From contig JBCBKN010000099.1 in NCBI GenBank assembly GCA_038521775.1, positions 1 through 12,698 of the forward strand: 12,698 bases of DNA, written 5' to 3'. This DNA comes from J013 sp038521775 (GTDB lineage Bacteria; Pseudomonadota; Alphaproteobacteria; Rhodobacterales; Rhodobacteraceae). The translations under genes and the position numbers were made by a program. Each line of letters opens with the position of its first letter. Positions within the stretch are counted from its first letter, which is position 1. Under the pieces are notes generated by a model. That model worked only from the letters and a program-made list of their open reading frames with translations, was not told the origin of the DNA and did not search any database. Shown one piece after another: positions 6,931 through 12,698 of this stretch.

Positions 6931-7689
6931 ATGGACATTGCTGCACTGATTGCCGATCCCACCGCATGGGCGGCACTGGCGACGCTGATCGTCATGGAAG
7001 TCGTGCTTGGCATCGACAACCTGCTTTTCATCTCGATCATCACCAACAAGCTGCCCGAGGCGCAGCGCGACCGGGCCCGGCGCCTGGGCATCGGCCTTGC
7101 GCTCGTGCTGCGGCTGGTGCTGCTTGCCGGGGTTGCCTGGATCGTGCAGCTCACCCAACCGGTCTTCACGCTTTTCGGACAGGGCTTTTCCTGGAAGGAT
7201 CTGATCCTGATCGCAGGCGGGCTTTTCCTGGTCTGGAAAGCCACAACCGAGATCCACCACATTGTCGATCCCGACCCCGATGGCGATCTTTACGAGGGGC
7301 GCGGCGCGACCCTGACCATGCAGGCGGCCATCGGTCAGGTGCTGGTGCTCGATCTGGTCTTTTCGGTCGACAGCATCATCACCGCGGTGGGGATGACGCC
7401 GCATGTCCCGATTATGATCGTTGCCGTGGTCACCGCCGTGACCGTGATGCTGATCGCCGCCGGCCCGCTCAGCCGGTTTGTGAACAAAAACCCCACCGTG
7501 GTGATGCTGGCGCTGGGCTTCCTTTTGGTCATCGGCATGACGCTGATCGCCGAGGGGTTTGGCGCGCATGTGCCAAAGGGCTACATCTATGCCGCGATGG
7601 CCTTCTCGGCGCTGATCGAGGCGCTCAATATGGCCGCCCGGCGTGCCAAGCGCCGCAAGGCCGAGCGGGCAGCGGCCGCACAGGGCTGA
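6931..7689 (+). CDS. TerC-family integral membrane protein (Alx/YgjT-like)
   Basis: The 252-residue protein has seven or so hydrophobic helices. It carries the TerC family signatures: the acidic residues of EVVLGIDNLLF in the first helix (E23, D29, N30) and DLVFSVDS (D141, D147) in the middle. TerC/Alx proteins are linked to metal-ion export, especially manganese, and in other bacteria to tellurite resistance or loading of metal onto secreted enzymes. I infer cation transport but cannot name the ion. The C-terminus is a basic tail (RRAKRRKAE) facing the cytosol. No other ter gene is nearby, so a tellurite operon is unlikely. ATG 6931 has a GGGGGG about 5 nt upstream; an in-frame TTG at 6832 would add 33 non-family residues. 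A 183-bp gap separates it from the upstream pair, so it is probably its own transcript. Confidence 0.9.
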   Translation: MDIAALIADPTAWAALATLIVMEVVLGIDNLLFISIITNKLPEAQRDRARRLGIGLALVLRLVLLAGVAWIVQLTQPVFTLFGQGFSWKDLILIAGGLFLVWKATTEIHHIVDPDPDGDLYEGRGATLTMQAAIGQVLVLDLVFSVDSIITAVGMTPHVPIMIVAVVTAVTVMLIAAGPLSRFVNKNPTVVMLALGFLLVIGMTLIAEGFGAHVPKGYIYAAMAFSALIEALNMAARRAKRRKAERAAAAQG

Positions 7690-7747
7690 CGCCTCTGCGC
7701 GCGGCTGTGTGGGGCGAGCCGCTAAGCCGTCGGTTGCACGGGCATGA

Positions 7748-7794
7748 TGAAGGGCGCGGGCAGGGTGAAGGGCGCGGGCAGGTTGAAGGGCGCG
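7748..7794. repeat. 18-bp tandem repeat, about 2.6 copies
   Basis: The unit TGAAGGGCGCGGGCAGGG (7748-7765) is repeated at 7766-7783 with one change in the last base. An 11-base partial third copy starts at 7784. It lies between the stop of the TerC-family gene and the stop of the minus-strand membrane gene, in otherwise non-coding sequence. The unit is a multiple of 3, so all frames stay open across it. Its role is unknown. Confidence 0.9.
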
Positions 7795-7824
7795 ACCGGA
7801 AGGCGAGCCGAAGGCCCGCGCCGC

Positions 7825-8319
7825 TCAGTCTGGGGCGGGGCGAAACGCCTCCGGCCGCCTGAGGCGCAGGATCATCCAGAAGACCAGCGCCAGCAGGAAC
7901 ACAACCGGCACCCCGATCAGCGTGAGCACCAGCCCCGGCAGCAGCACGAAACCCGGGACGGGCTGGGCGCTCAGCAGCCCCGAGAGCACGGCCGTGAGCC
8001 CCAGAAAGCCAAGCGCGGCGAGCAGGAAGATCTGAACGGCTCCCCAGGCTGTGGCGAACCAGCCGATCCGCCCGCTGCGCTGCGCGCGCCGCATCAGCGG
8101 GACCGACAGCGCCGCCCCCAGCGCACCGATCCCCAGCAGGAGGCGCGTGCGTTGCAGCCTGTCGCCCGCCTCGCCGGAGCCGGGCAGGAGCGCATCCAGC
8201 GCAAGACCGCAGAGCCCGGCGGCGACCAGCGCGCCGACATAGGCCATGGCAATGTCGGGCAGTCGCAGCAAGGCGGCGGTCTCTTCGGGAACCTGCCGGG
8301 CGGGATAGCCGCTGATCAC
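7825..8319 (-). CDS. Four-helix membrane protein of unknown function
   Basis: The 164-residue product has four hydrophobic segments: about residues 23-45 (IAMAYVGALVAAGLCGLALDALL), 58-76, 89-117 and 125-150, ending in a basic tail (RLRRPEAFRP). I recognise no family. I chose GTG 8319 because GAGG stands 7 nt upstream. In-frame alternatives are ATG 8346 (27 nt further upstream, no Shine-Dalgarno), ATG 8577 and TTG 8631; the long forms would add EAPEEP and FLDTA repeat peptides encoded by minisatellite DNA, which I think is non-coding. An ATG at 8247 falls inside the first helix region. A small ORF ends on the GTG as GTGA. The gene stands alone between terC and tldD, convergent with terC, and is flanked by tandem repeats on both sides. 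It is a real gene by its hydrophobic pattern; function is unknown. Confidence 0.65.
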   Translation of the reverse strand: MISGYPARQVPEETAALLRLPDIAMAYVGALVAAGLCGLALDALLPGSGEAGDRLQRTRLLLGIGALGAALSVPLMRRAQRSGRIGWFATAWGAVQIFLLAALGFLGLTAVLSGLLSAQPVPGFVLLPGLVLTLIGVPVVFLLALVFWMILRLRRPEAFRPAPD

Positions 8320-8471
8320 CTGACCACCTCGCCGTTGGGACGACATGCCAGGGGCGGCGATGCCAAAGGCAGCATCCAAAAAGGCGGTATCCAAAAAGGC
8401 AGTATCCAAAAAGGCGGCATCCACAAAGGCGGCGCACCGTTCGACCAAACGCGGCCTCTGTCCCTGGCCAT
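8316..8471 (-). CDS. Possible 51-residue Trp/Pro-rich peptide upstream of the membrane protein
   Basis: AGGAGG (8481-8476) stands 4 nt before ATG 8471. The frame gives 51 residues and ends with TGA (8318-8316), which overlaps the GTG start of the next gene as GTGA, a typical coupling arrangement. Residues 14-36 are a hydrophobic repeat of the type P-P-F-W-I, encoded by the 15-bp tandem repeat; there are five Trp in all. It could be a leader peptide that couples or controls translation of the membrane protein, or a small membrane peptide. It could also be chance: the repeat unit is a multiple of 3 and leaves every frame open. No homolog is known to me. Confidence 0.3.
   Translation of the reverse strand: MARDRGRVWSNGAPPLWMPPFWILPFWIPPFWMLPLASPPLACRPNGEVVR
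8360..8433. repeat. 15-bp tandem repeat, four full copies plus one degenerate
   Basis: Full copies of ATCCAAAAAGGCGGT with one or two changes lie at 8374-8388, 8389-8403, 8404-8418 and 8419-8433. A 14-base degenerate copy precedes them at 8360-8373. The A-run makes it AT-richer than its surroundings. Read in different frames it gives SKKAV, IQKGG or (minus strand) FLDTA and PPFWI peptides. It lies just upstream of the minus-strand membrane gene. Such units are prone to slippage, so copy number may vary between strains. Confidence 0.95.
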
Positions 8472-8487
8472 GCAGCCTCCTCAAGTC

Positions 8488-8532
8488 TGCTTCGGGTTCT
8501 TCGGGTGCTTCGGGTTCTTCGGGTGCCTCGGG
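8488..8532. repeat. 18-bp (9-bp sub-unit) tandem repeat, about 2.5 copies
   Basis: TGCTTCGGGTTCTTCGGG occurs at 8488-8505 and again, identically, at 8506-8523. A half copy with one change follows at 8524-8532. Each unit is itself two similar 9-base halves. On the minus strand one frame reads EAPEEP repeats, on the plus strand SGSSGA repeats; I do not consider either proven protein. Confidence 0.92.
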
Positions 8533-8657
8533 GCGATCCAGCAAACATGAGCCGATCCGCCCGACCCTGACAAGCATGACCTGCACGGGCTGCGCCGAGA
8601 TCGACGGCCCGCGGGGTGGCGCGGGATGCAAAGATGAGGCCCTGCGCGCTGGCCTAT

Positions 8658-8683
8658 ACGCGCGTCTTCTGCGCGCGTGTTTT
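8658..8683 (+). terminator. Terminator-like hairpin on the plus strand
   Basis: ACGCGCG (8658-8664) pairs perfectly with CGCGCGT (8672-8678) around a 7-nt loop, followed by GTTTTG. This is a short but plausible intrinsic terminator for transcription along the plus strand. The T-run is only four long, and no plus-strand gene precedes it for almost 1 kb after terC. On the minus strand there is no T-run after the stem, so it does not look like the tldD terminator. Confidence 0.4.
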
Positions 8684-8768
8684 GAGCGCTTGCGTCTTTC
8701 CTCAGCCGCAGGCCACGCTCACTCTGGCATCGGACGGCCCCCTCGGGCCACCCGCGCCGACGCGCGCA

Positions 8769-10196
8769 TCAGGCAGCGCTGCCACCCACTGTCAGCCCGC
8801 CGATCATCAGCGTCGGCTGGCCGACCCCGACAGGCACCCATTGCCCGGCCTTCCCGCAATTGCCGATGCCGGGATCGAGCGCCATGTCATTGCCGATGGC
8901 CCGGATCTGCTTGAGCGCCGTGGCCCCGTCACCGATGAGCGTCGCGCCCTTGACCGGGGCGCCGACCGTGCCGTTCTTCACCCGGTAGGCCTCGGTGCAG
9001 GAGAAGACGAATTTGCCATTGGTGATGTCGACCTGGCCGCCGCCAAACCCCACCGCATAGATCCCGTCGCGCAGCCCGGAGAGGATTGCGGCCGGGTCGT
9101 CCTGCCCGCCCAGCATGATGGTGTTGGTCATCCGCGGCATGGGCGCATGGGCATAGCTCTGGCGCCGTCCATTGCCCGTGGCGGGCACCCCCATCAGGCG
9201 GGCATTCTGACGGTCCTGCATATAGCCCACGAGAACGCCATCTTCGATCAGCACATTGCGCGCCGAGGCCGTTCCCTCATCGTCGAAACTGATCGAGCCG
9301 CGCCGGTCCGGCAGGGTGCCGTCATCGAGCACCGTTACCCCCCGGGCCGCGACATCCTTGCCCAGAAGCCCGGCAAAGGCCGAGGATTTCTTGCGGTTGA
9401 AATCGCCCTCCAGGCCATGGCCCACCGCCTCATGCAGCAGGATGCCGGGCCAGCCCGGGCCCAGCACCACATCCATCACACCGGCCGGACACTCCTCGGC
9501 CGCGAGGTTCACCTTGGCAATGCGCAGCGCCTCCTCGGCCACGCCCTGCCAATGGTCGCGCTCCAAAAGCGGCGCCAGCCCGTGGCGCCCGCCACCGCCA
9601 AAGCTGCCGGTTTCACGCCGCCCGTTCTCCTCGACAATCACCGTCACGCCAATGCGGGTGAGCGGCCGCGCCTCGGCCAGCCGCGTGCCCTCGGGGCGCA
9701 GGATCTCGACCTCCTGCATGGTCGCAGCCAGCGTTGCGGTCACCTGCACCACCCGCGGATCGCGCGCGCGCAGCCAGGCATCGATCTCGCGCAGCATCTC
9801 AAGCTTTGCCGCAAAGACCGCGTCATCGAAGGGGTCGCGGTCGGTGTAAAGACGCCGGTTCGTGCCGGTTGGCGGGGGTGCCATGGGTTTGCCATCGCCC
9901 CGCACGGCAAGCTGCGCCGTGGCCTTGGCGCGCGACAGGGCCGTTTCGGAGATTTCCGAGGAATGGGCATAGCCCGCCGCCTCGCCCGACACCGCGCGCA
10001 GCCCAAACCCCTCGGAGGCGTCGTAACTCGCGTTGCGCAGCCGGCTATCGTCAAAGACCAGCACCTCGCCGCGGCGGCGCTCCAAAAAAAGCTCGCCATC
10101 TTCGGCACCCGCCACCGCCTCGCGCAGCGTGGCCAGCGCCCGGCCTTCGTCGAGATGGGTGTCGAAGGGTCGAAAGCGGGGGGCGGTTTCGGGCAT
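8769..10196 (-). CDS. tldD: Metalloprotease TldD
   Basis: TldD is the active zinc-protease half of the cytosolic TldD/TldE complex, which degrades unfolded peptides and processes some modified peptides and antitoxins in other bacteria. The 475-residue product has the metal site HEAVGH (H255, E256, H260) followed by GLEGDFNRKKSSAF. A Cys in GNCGKAGQ (C447) sits where family members have the third metal ligand. PRMTNT (354-359) and the C-terminal QPTLMIGGLTVGG are also typical. The N-terminal part (1-200) has the family's open-face domain. ATG 10196 has AGGGAG 6 nt upstream; the open frame continues to 10541 only as antisense to ctaC. TldE is not in this window and must be elsewhere. The gene is divergent from ctaC; I know this neighbourhood from other Rhodobacterales, but no functional link is shown. 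Confidence 0.96.
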   Translation of the reverse strand: MPETAPRFRPFDTHLDEGRALATLREAVAGAEDGELFLERRRGEVLVFDDSRLRNASYDASEGFGLRAVSGEAAGYAHSSEISETALSRAKATAQLAVRGDGKPMAPPPTGTNRRLYTDRDPFDDAVFAAKLEMLREIDAWLRARDPRVVQVTATLAATMQEVEILRPEGTRLAEARPLTRIGVTVIVEENGRRETGSFGGGGRHGLAPLLERDHWQGVAEEALRIAKVNLAAEECPAGVMDVVLGPGWPGILLHEAVGHGLEGDFNRKKSSAFAGLLGKDVAARGVTVLDDGTLPDRRGSISFDDEGTASARNVLIEDGVLVGYMQDRQNARLMGVPATGNGRRQSYAHAPMPRMTNTIMLGGQDDPAAILSGLRDGIYAVGFGGGQVDITNGKFVFSCTEAYRVKNGTVGAPVKGATLIGDGATALKQIRAIGNDMALDPGIGNCGKAGQWVPVGVGQPTLMIGGLTVGGSAA

Positions 10197-10262
10197 CGGG
10201 GGCTCCCTTGACGTTTTGGAAAGCGGCGCTATGCCGCGTCGGCGCGGGCTTGCTAGGCCCCC

Positions 10263-10291
10263 TTGCAATATGGTTTTCACAGGGACAGACG
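10263..10291 (+). promoter_or_regulatory. Weak candidate promoter for the ctaC operon
   Basis: TTGCAA (10263-10268) and CAGACG (10286-10291) are 17 bp apart on the plus strand, overlapping the minus-strand candidate for tldD. The -10 matches only 2 of 6 bases, so the true start may be elsewhere within 10197-10350. No clear FnrL-type dyad is seen. Overlap of the two would couple expression of tldD and the oxidase genes, which is speculation. Confidence 0.18.
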
Positions 10292-10294
10292 CAA
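10267..10294 (-). promoter_or_regulatory. Candidate promoter for tldD
   Basis: On the minus strand TTGCGT (10294-10289) and CATATT (10272-10267) are 16 bp apart. The -10 matches 4 of 6 consensus bases and the -35 matches 3 of 6. The element lies about 70 bp before the tldD start in the 154-bp divergent region shared with ctaC. Confidence 0.3.
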
Positions 10295-10350
10295 CTGGCT
10301 TCGGCACAGCGCCGCGCCGGTGGGCACGCCATCGATCGAGGAGCAACAAG

Positions 10351-11211
10351 ATGCGTGGATCGAAGCTGGTCTTGGGAAGCATCGCGGGGTTGGGCGCTGC
10401 AGGGGCTGCAGGCATGGCCGGCGCGCAGGACGCGCTGGAGCGGATCGGCAAGCCCGAGCCCGGTGCGCTGCACTGGCAGCCTGCCGCGACGGAGCTTGCG
10501 CGGGACATCCACTGGCTCGACGGTTTCCTGCTGGTGATCATCTCAGCGATCTGTCTTTTCGTGGTCGGGCTGCTGGCCTATGTCATCTTCAAGTTCAACG
10601 CCAAGGCGCATCCCGAGCCCAAGACCTTCACCCATCACAGCACGGTCGAGGTTGTGTGGACGGTTGTGCCGATCCTGATCCTGGTCACGATCGGGGCGTT
10701 CTCGCTGCCGGTTCTGTTCAAGCAGCTCAACGTGCCCGAAAGCGATCTGACCATCAAAGTGACCGGTTATCAGTGGTATTGGGGCTATGAATACCCCGAT
10801 CAGGAGATCGACTTCGAAGGCGTGATGCTGGCCCGCTCGGAACTGGCCGAGTATGGATACACCGATGACGAGTATCTGCTGGCCACCGACACCGCGATGG
10901 TCGTGCCCGAGGGTGCTGTGGTCAAGCTGCTGATGACGGCCGACCCGAACGGCGTCATCCATTCCTGGACGATCCCGGCCTTTGGCGTGAAGATGGACGC
11001 AATCCCGGGCCGCACCGCCGAGACCTGGTTTCAGGCCGACCGCGTCGGCGTCTATTTCGGCCAATGCTCCGAGCTTTGCGGCAAGGACCATGCCTATATG
11101 CCCATTGTGGTGAAGGTTCTGCCGCAGGCGGAGTATGAGGCCTGGCTGACCGAGACCCAGCTTGCCCAGGGGGTGACGCCGGGCACCGGCATCCGCCTCG
11201 CGTCGAACTGA
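10351..11211 (+). CDS. ctaC: Cytochrome c oxidase subunit II (aa3-type)
   Basis: Subunit II of the aa3 oxidase accepts electrons from cytochrome c through its binuclear CuA centre on the periplasmic side. The 286-residue precursor has a signal peptide ending near AGA-QDAL (cleavage about residue 24/25), two transmembrane helices (about 58-80 and 101-123) and a periplasmic cupredoxin domain. All CuA ligands are visible: H204 (VIHSW), then C239, E241, C243, H247 and M250 in CSELCGKDHAYM. YQWYWGYEYPD (140-150) is the aromatic electron-entry region. E100 in HSTVEVVWTVVP matches the K-channel entrance glutamate. ATG 10351 has GAGGAG 7 nt upstream. It heads ctaC-ctaB-CoxF-like-ctaG; ctaE presumably follows beyond the window. 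Subunit I is not present and is usually encoded elsewhere in these bacteria. Also called coxB. Confidence 0.98.
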   Translation: MRGSKLVLGSIAGLGAAGAAGMAGAQDALERIGKPEPGALHWQPAATELARDIHWLDGFLLVIISAICLFVVGLLAYVIFKFNAKAHPEPKTFTHHSTVEVVWTVVPILILVTIGAFSLPVLFKQLNVPESDLTIKVTGYQWYWGYEYPDQEIDFEGVMLARSELAEYGYTDDEYLLATDTAMVVPEGAVVKLLMTADPNGVIHSWTIPAFGVKMDAIPGRTAETWFQADRVGVYFGQCSELCGKDHAYMPIVVKVLPQAEYEAWLTETQLAQGVTPGTGIRLASN

Positions 11212-11219
11212 GGCACGAT

Positions 11220-12206
11220 ATGTCTGACGCAAACGCGGTCGCCACGCATCCGGGGCGCGCCCAGGCAGCAGCCTTCGCGGCCGAGACCGACGCGCCGCTT
11301 CGCGACTATGTCGCGCTGCTCAAGCCCCGGGTGATGTCGCTGGTGGTCTTCACCGCCGCGGTCGGCATGCTTGCCGCACCCGGCGCGCTGCACCCGATCA
11401 TCGGTTTGGCCGCGATCCTCTGTATTGCCGTGGGGGCCGGCGCTTCGGGCGCGCTGAACATGTGGTATGACGCCGATATCGATGCGCGCATGCGGCGCAC
11501 CGCCGGGCGGCCGGTGCCCTCGGGCCGGGTCGGCGCTGATGAGGCGCTGGCGCTGGGCGTCGGGCTGGGTCTCCTCTCGGTGCTGACGCTCTTTCTCTTT
11601 GCCAACCCGCTCTCGGCAGGGCTGCTCGCCGTCACGATTGTCTTTTATGCCGTGGTCTACACAATGTGGCTCAAGCGGCTGACACCGCAGAACATTGTCA
11701 TTGGCGGTGCGGCCGGGGCCATCCCGCCGGTGATCGGCTGGGCGGTGGTCGGTGGCGGCGTGTCGGTCGAGCCGCTCTTGATGTTTGCGATCATCTTCCT
11801 GTGGACCCCGCCGCATTTCTGGGCGCTGGCGCTCTTTACAAAGGGCGATTACGCCGCGGCCGGCGTTCCGATGATGACGGTCACCGCCGGTCCGGCCCGC
11901 ACCCGCCGTCTGGTGCTTTACTATGCGGCGGCGCTGGTTCCGGTCGCCCTTGCCACTGCGTTCACCAGCGCCGGGGGCCCCGTTTATCTTCTTGCCGCAC
12001 TTGTCTTGAACCTGCAGTTCCTGCGCCAGTCCTGGCAGGTGGCCTGGCGCGACCAGGCCGCGGCAGATACCGATGGGTTTGTCGTCGAGAAACGGCTTTT
12101 CCGCCTGTCCCTGCTCTATCTTTTCGGGCATTTTCTGGCATTGCTGGCCGAGGCCGGCTTGCGCGCCGCCGGGCTCACCCTGGCCGGCTGGCCAACGCTC
12201 ATCTGA
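11220..12206 (+). CDS. ctaB: Protohaem IX farnesyltransferase (haem O synthase)
   Basis: CtaB is an inner-membrane prenyltransferase that adds a farnesyl group to haem B, giving haem O, the precursor of haem A in the aa3 oxidase. The 328-residue product belongs to the UbiA superfamily but has the CtaB-specific motifs: KPRVMSLVVFTA (35-46), NMWYDADID (N80, D84, D88), RTAGRPVPSGR (93-103), YTMWLKRLTPQN and WTPPHFWALAL in the middle. About nine hydrophobic segments are present. Its ATG is 8 nt after the ctaC stop, with AGG before it, so the two are surely co-transcribed. The window thus carries two paralogous prenyltransferases, this and ubiA. Length and motifs look normal. Also called cyoE or coxC-type in other naming systems. 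Confidence 0.97.
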   Translation: MSDANAVATHPGRAQAAAFAAETDAPLRDYVALLKPRVMSLVVFTAAVGMLAAPGALHPIIGLAAILCIAVGAGASGALNMWYDADIDARMRRTAGRPVPSGRVGADEALALGVGLGLLSVLTLFLFANPLSAGLLAVTIVFYAVVYTMWLKRLTPQNIVIGGAAGAIPPVIGWAVVGGGVSVEPLLMFAIIFLWTPPHFWALALFTKGDYAAAGVPMMTVTAGPARTRRLVLYYAAALVPVALATAFTSAGGPVYLLAALVLNLQFLRQSWQVAWRDQAAADTDGFVVEKRLFRLSLLYLFGHFLALLAEAGLRAAGLTLAGWPTLI

Positions 12207-12216
12207 AGGGATCATC

Positions 12217-12393
12217 ATGCTCAGCCGCACCCATGACCTTCACCGCCGCCGATCGGGACGCAACAGCGCCCTTGGCCTCATCCTCGGCGGGCTTGTCGTG
12301 CTCGTTTTTGCCGTGACGCTGGTCAAGCTTGCCGGCGGGGGCGAGATCCGCGGCTTCGACCACACCTACGAATCGCTGGTGCCGGCGGAATGA
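12217..12393 (+). CDS. Small CoxF-like membrane protein of the oxidase operon
   Basis: The 58-residue product has a basic N-terminus (MLSRTHDLHRRRSGRN), one transmembrane helix (about 18-38) and a short tail expected in the periplasm. Small proteins of this form with a xHxLHRRRxGRN start sit between ctaB and ctaG in Rhodobacterales and are often labelled CoxF-like or oxidase-assembly-related; I recognise it by that pattern and place. It has GAAGGG 6 nt upstream of ATG 12217, 10 bp after ctaB, and its stop overlaps the ctaG start as ATGA (12390-12393). Tight coupling to ctaG suggests a part in CuB delivery or assembly of the oxidase, but its biochemistry is not known to me. Confidence 0.85.
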   Translation: MLSRTHDLHRRRSGRNSALGLILGGLVVLVFAVTLVKLAGGGEIRGFDHTYESLVPAE

Positions 12394-12698
12394 GCACCGC
12401 ACCCAGTTCCGCCGCAAATGCCCGCGTTCTGAGCCGCCTTGCCGGGCTTGTCATCGCGATGGGCGCGCTCAGCTTCGCGGCCGCGCCGCTGTACGACTGG
12501 TTCTGCCGGGTGACCGGCTATGCCGGAACGACCCAGGCCTCGGATGAGGAAAGCGATATCGTCCTGGCGCGCACCATCACGGTGCGCTTTGATGCATCGA
12601 CGGCCAGCGATCTGCCCTGGAGCTTTGAGCCCGTGGCCCGCGAGATGGAGATCCGCATCGGCGAGACCGGTCTTGCCTTTTACGAGGCGACCAATCAC
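12390..12698 (+). CDS. ctaG: Cytochrome c oxidase assembly protein CtaG/Cox11 (5' part)
   Basis: CtaG/Cox11 is a membrane-anchored copper chaperone that inserts CuB into subunit I on the periplasmic side. Only the first 103 residues are in the window, about half of the usual 190-200, and the frame stays open to the edge. Visible are the N-terminal anchor helix (about 16-34), the family motif APLYDWFCRVTGYAGTT (about 32-48) with its conserved Cys, and VRFDA...LPWSFEPV (about 67-83). The copper-binding CFCF region lies beyond the edge, so its integrity cannot be checked. The start codon overlaps the stop of the CoxF-like gene as ATGA. Confidence 0.95.
   Translation, partial: MSTAPSSAANARVLSRLAGLVIAMGALSFAAAPLYDWFCRVTGYAGTTQASDEESDIVLARTITVRFDASTASDLPWSFEPVAREMEIRIGETGLAFYEATNH

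Larger units (their letters stand above)
8472..8768. other. Region without a confident gene between the membrane protein and tldD
   Basis: Open frames exist on both strands but none resembles a known protein, and those on the plus strand run on into the antisense of tldD. The region holds the 9/18-bp repeat (8488-8532), a terminator-like hairpin pointing along the plus strand (8658-8683) and a small GC hairpin (8736-8749). Together with the peptide ORF and 15-bp repeat to its left, it makes about 450 bp without an assured coding sequence, unusual for this gene-dense window. Confidence 0.6.

Noticed and set aside
6931..7689. Tellurite-resistance operon
   Set aside because: Only a TerC-family protein is present. 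No TerD, TerZ, TerA or other ter partner is in the window, so a general metal-related role is more likely.
7748..8532. CRISPR array
   Set aside because: The repeats are contiguous short tandem units of three unrelated sequences with no spacers, and no cas gene is present.
8736..8749. Terminator of tldD (GGCCC-CCTC-GGGCC hairpin)
   Set aside because: The stem has only 5 bp and no T-run follows on the minus strand.
8345..8914. Plus-strand ORF with SKKAV repeats resembling a histone H1-like tail
   Set aside because: The Lys/Ala pattern comes only from the 15-bp repeat. The frame continues into the antisense of tldD without any recognisable domain, and its ribosome-binding site is weak.
8616..10211. 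531-residue plus-strand frame opposite tldD
   Set aside because: TldD with its HEAVGH site is certain on the other strand; this frame is the usual antisense shadow.

Overview
The window is high-GC DNA with dense, short-spaced genes. It looks like a chromosomal segment of an alphaproteobacterium, most likely a member of the Rhodobacteraceae. The evidence is a plant/alphaproteobacterial-type glutamate-cysteine ligase, a ctaC-ctaB-(CoxF-like)-ctaG block of aa3-type cytochrome oxidase genes, an RsmE/UbiA divergent pair, and protein sequences close to what I remember from Rhodobacter and Paracoccus relatives. I saw no tRNA, rRNA, IS element, phage gene or CRISPR array. Most of the window is core genome.

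Left arm (14-3451, minus strand). A four-gene set reads right to left: rsmE (16S rRNA U1498 methyltransferase), two conserved proteins of unknown function joined by an ATGA overlap, and gshA (first step of glutathione synthesis), which probably starts at a TTG codon. Divergent to it, only 9 bp away, is ubiA (ubiquinone prenyltransferase, 3461-4462).

Middle (4463-7689, plus strand). A candidate promoter precedes a BON/OmpA-type envelope protein. It overlaps a small membrane-anchored coiled-coil protein. After a 183-bp gap, in which I see two hairpins close to the start codon, comes a TerC-family membrane protein.

Accessory patch (7690-8768). This is the least ordinary part. One four-helix membrane protein of unknown function (minus strand) is flanked by three short tandem repeats (units of 18, 15 and 18/9 bp). 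It is preceded by a possible 51-residue Trp/Pro-rich peptide ORF that has an AGGAGG ribosome-binding site and whose stop overlaps the GTG start of the membrane protein. About 450 bp here have no confident gene, and a plus-strand terminator-like hairpin lies in it without an obvious plus-strand gene to serve.

Right arm (8769-12698). tldD (metalloprotease, minus strand) diverges from the cytochrome c oxidase operon ctaC/coxB, ctaB (haem O synthase), a 58-residue CoxF-like protein and ctaG/cox11. The last is cut by the window edge. Together with ubiA, these genes serve aerobic respiration: quinone synthesis, haem synthesis for the oxidase, copper delivery and the CuA subunit. I found no wholly new biological system. 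The repeat-flanked membrane gene with its putative coupled peptide is the best candidate for something undescribed.
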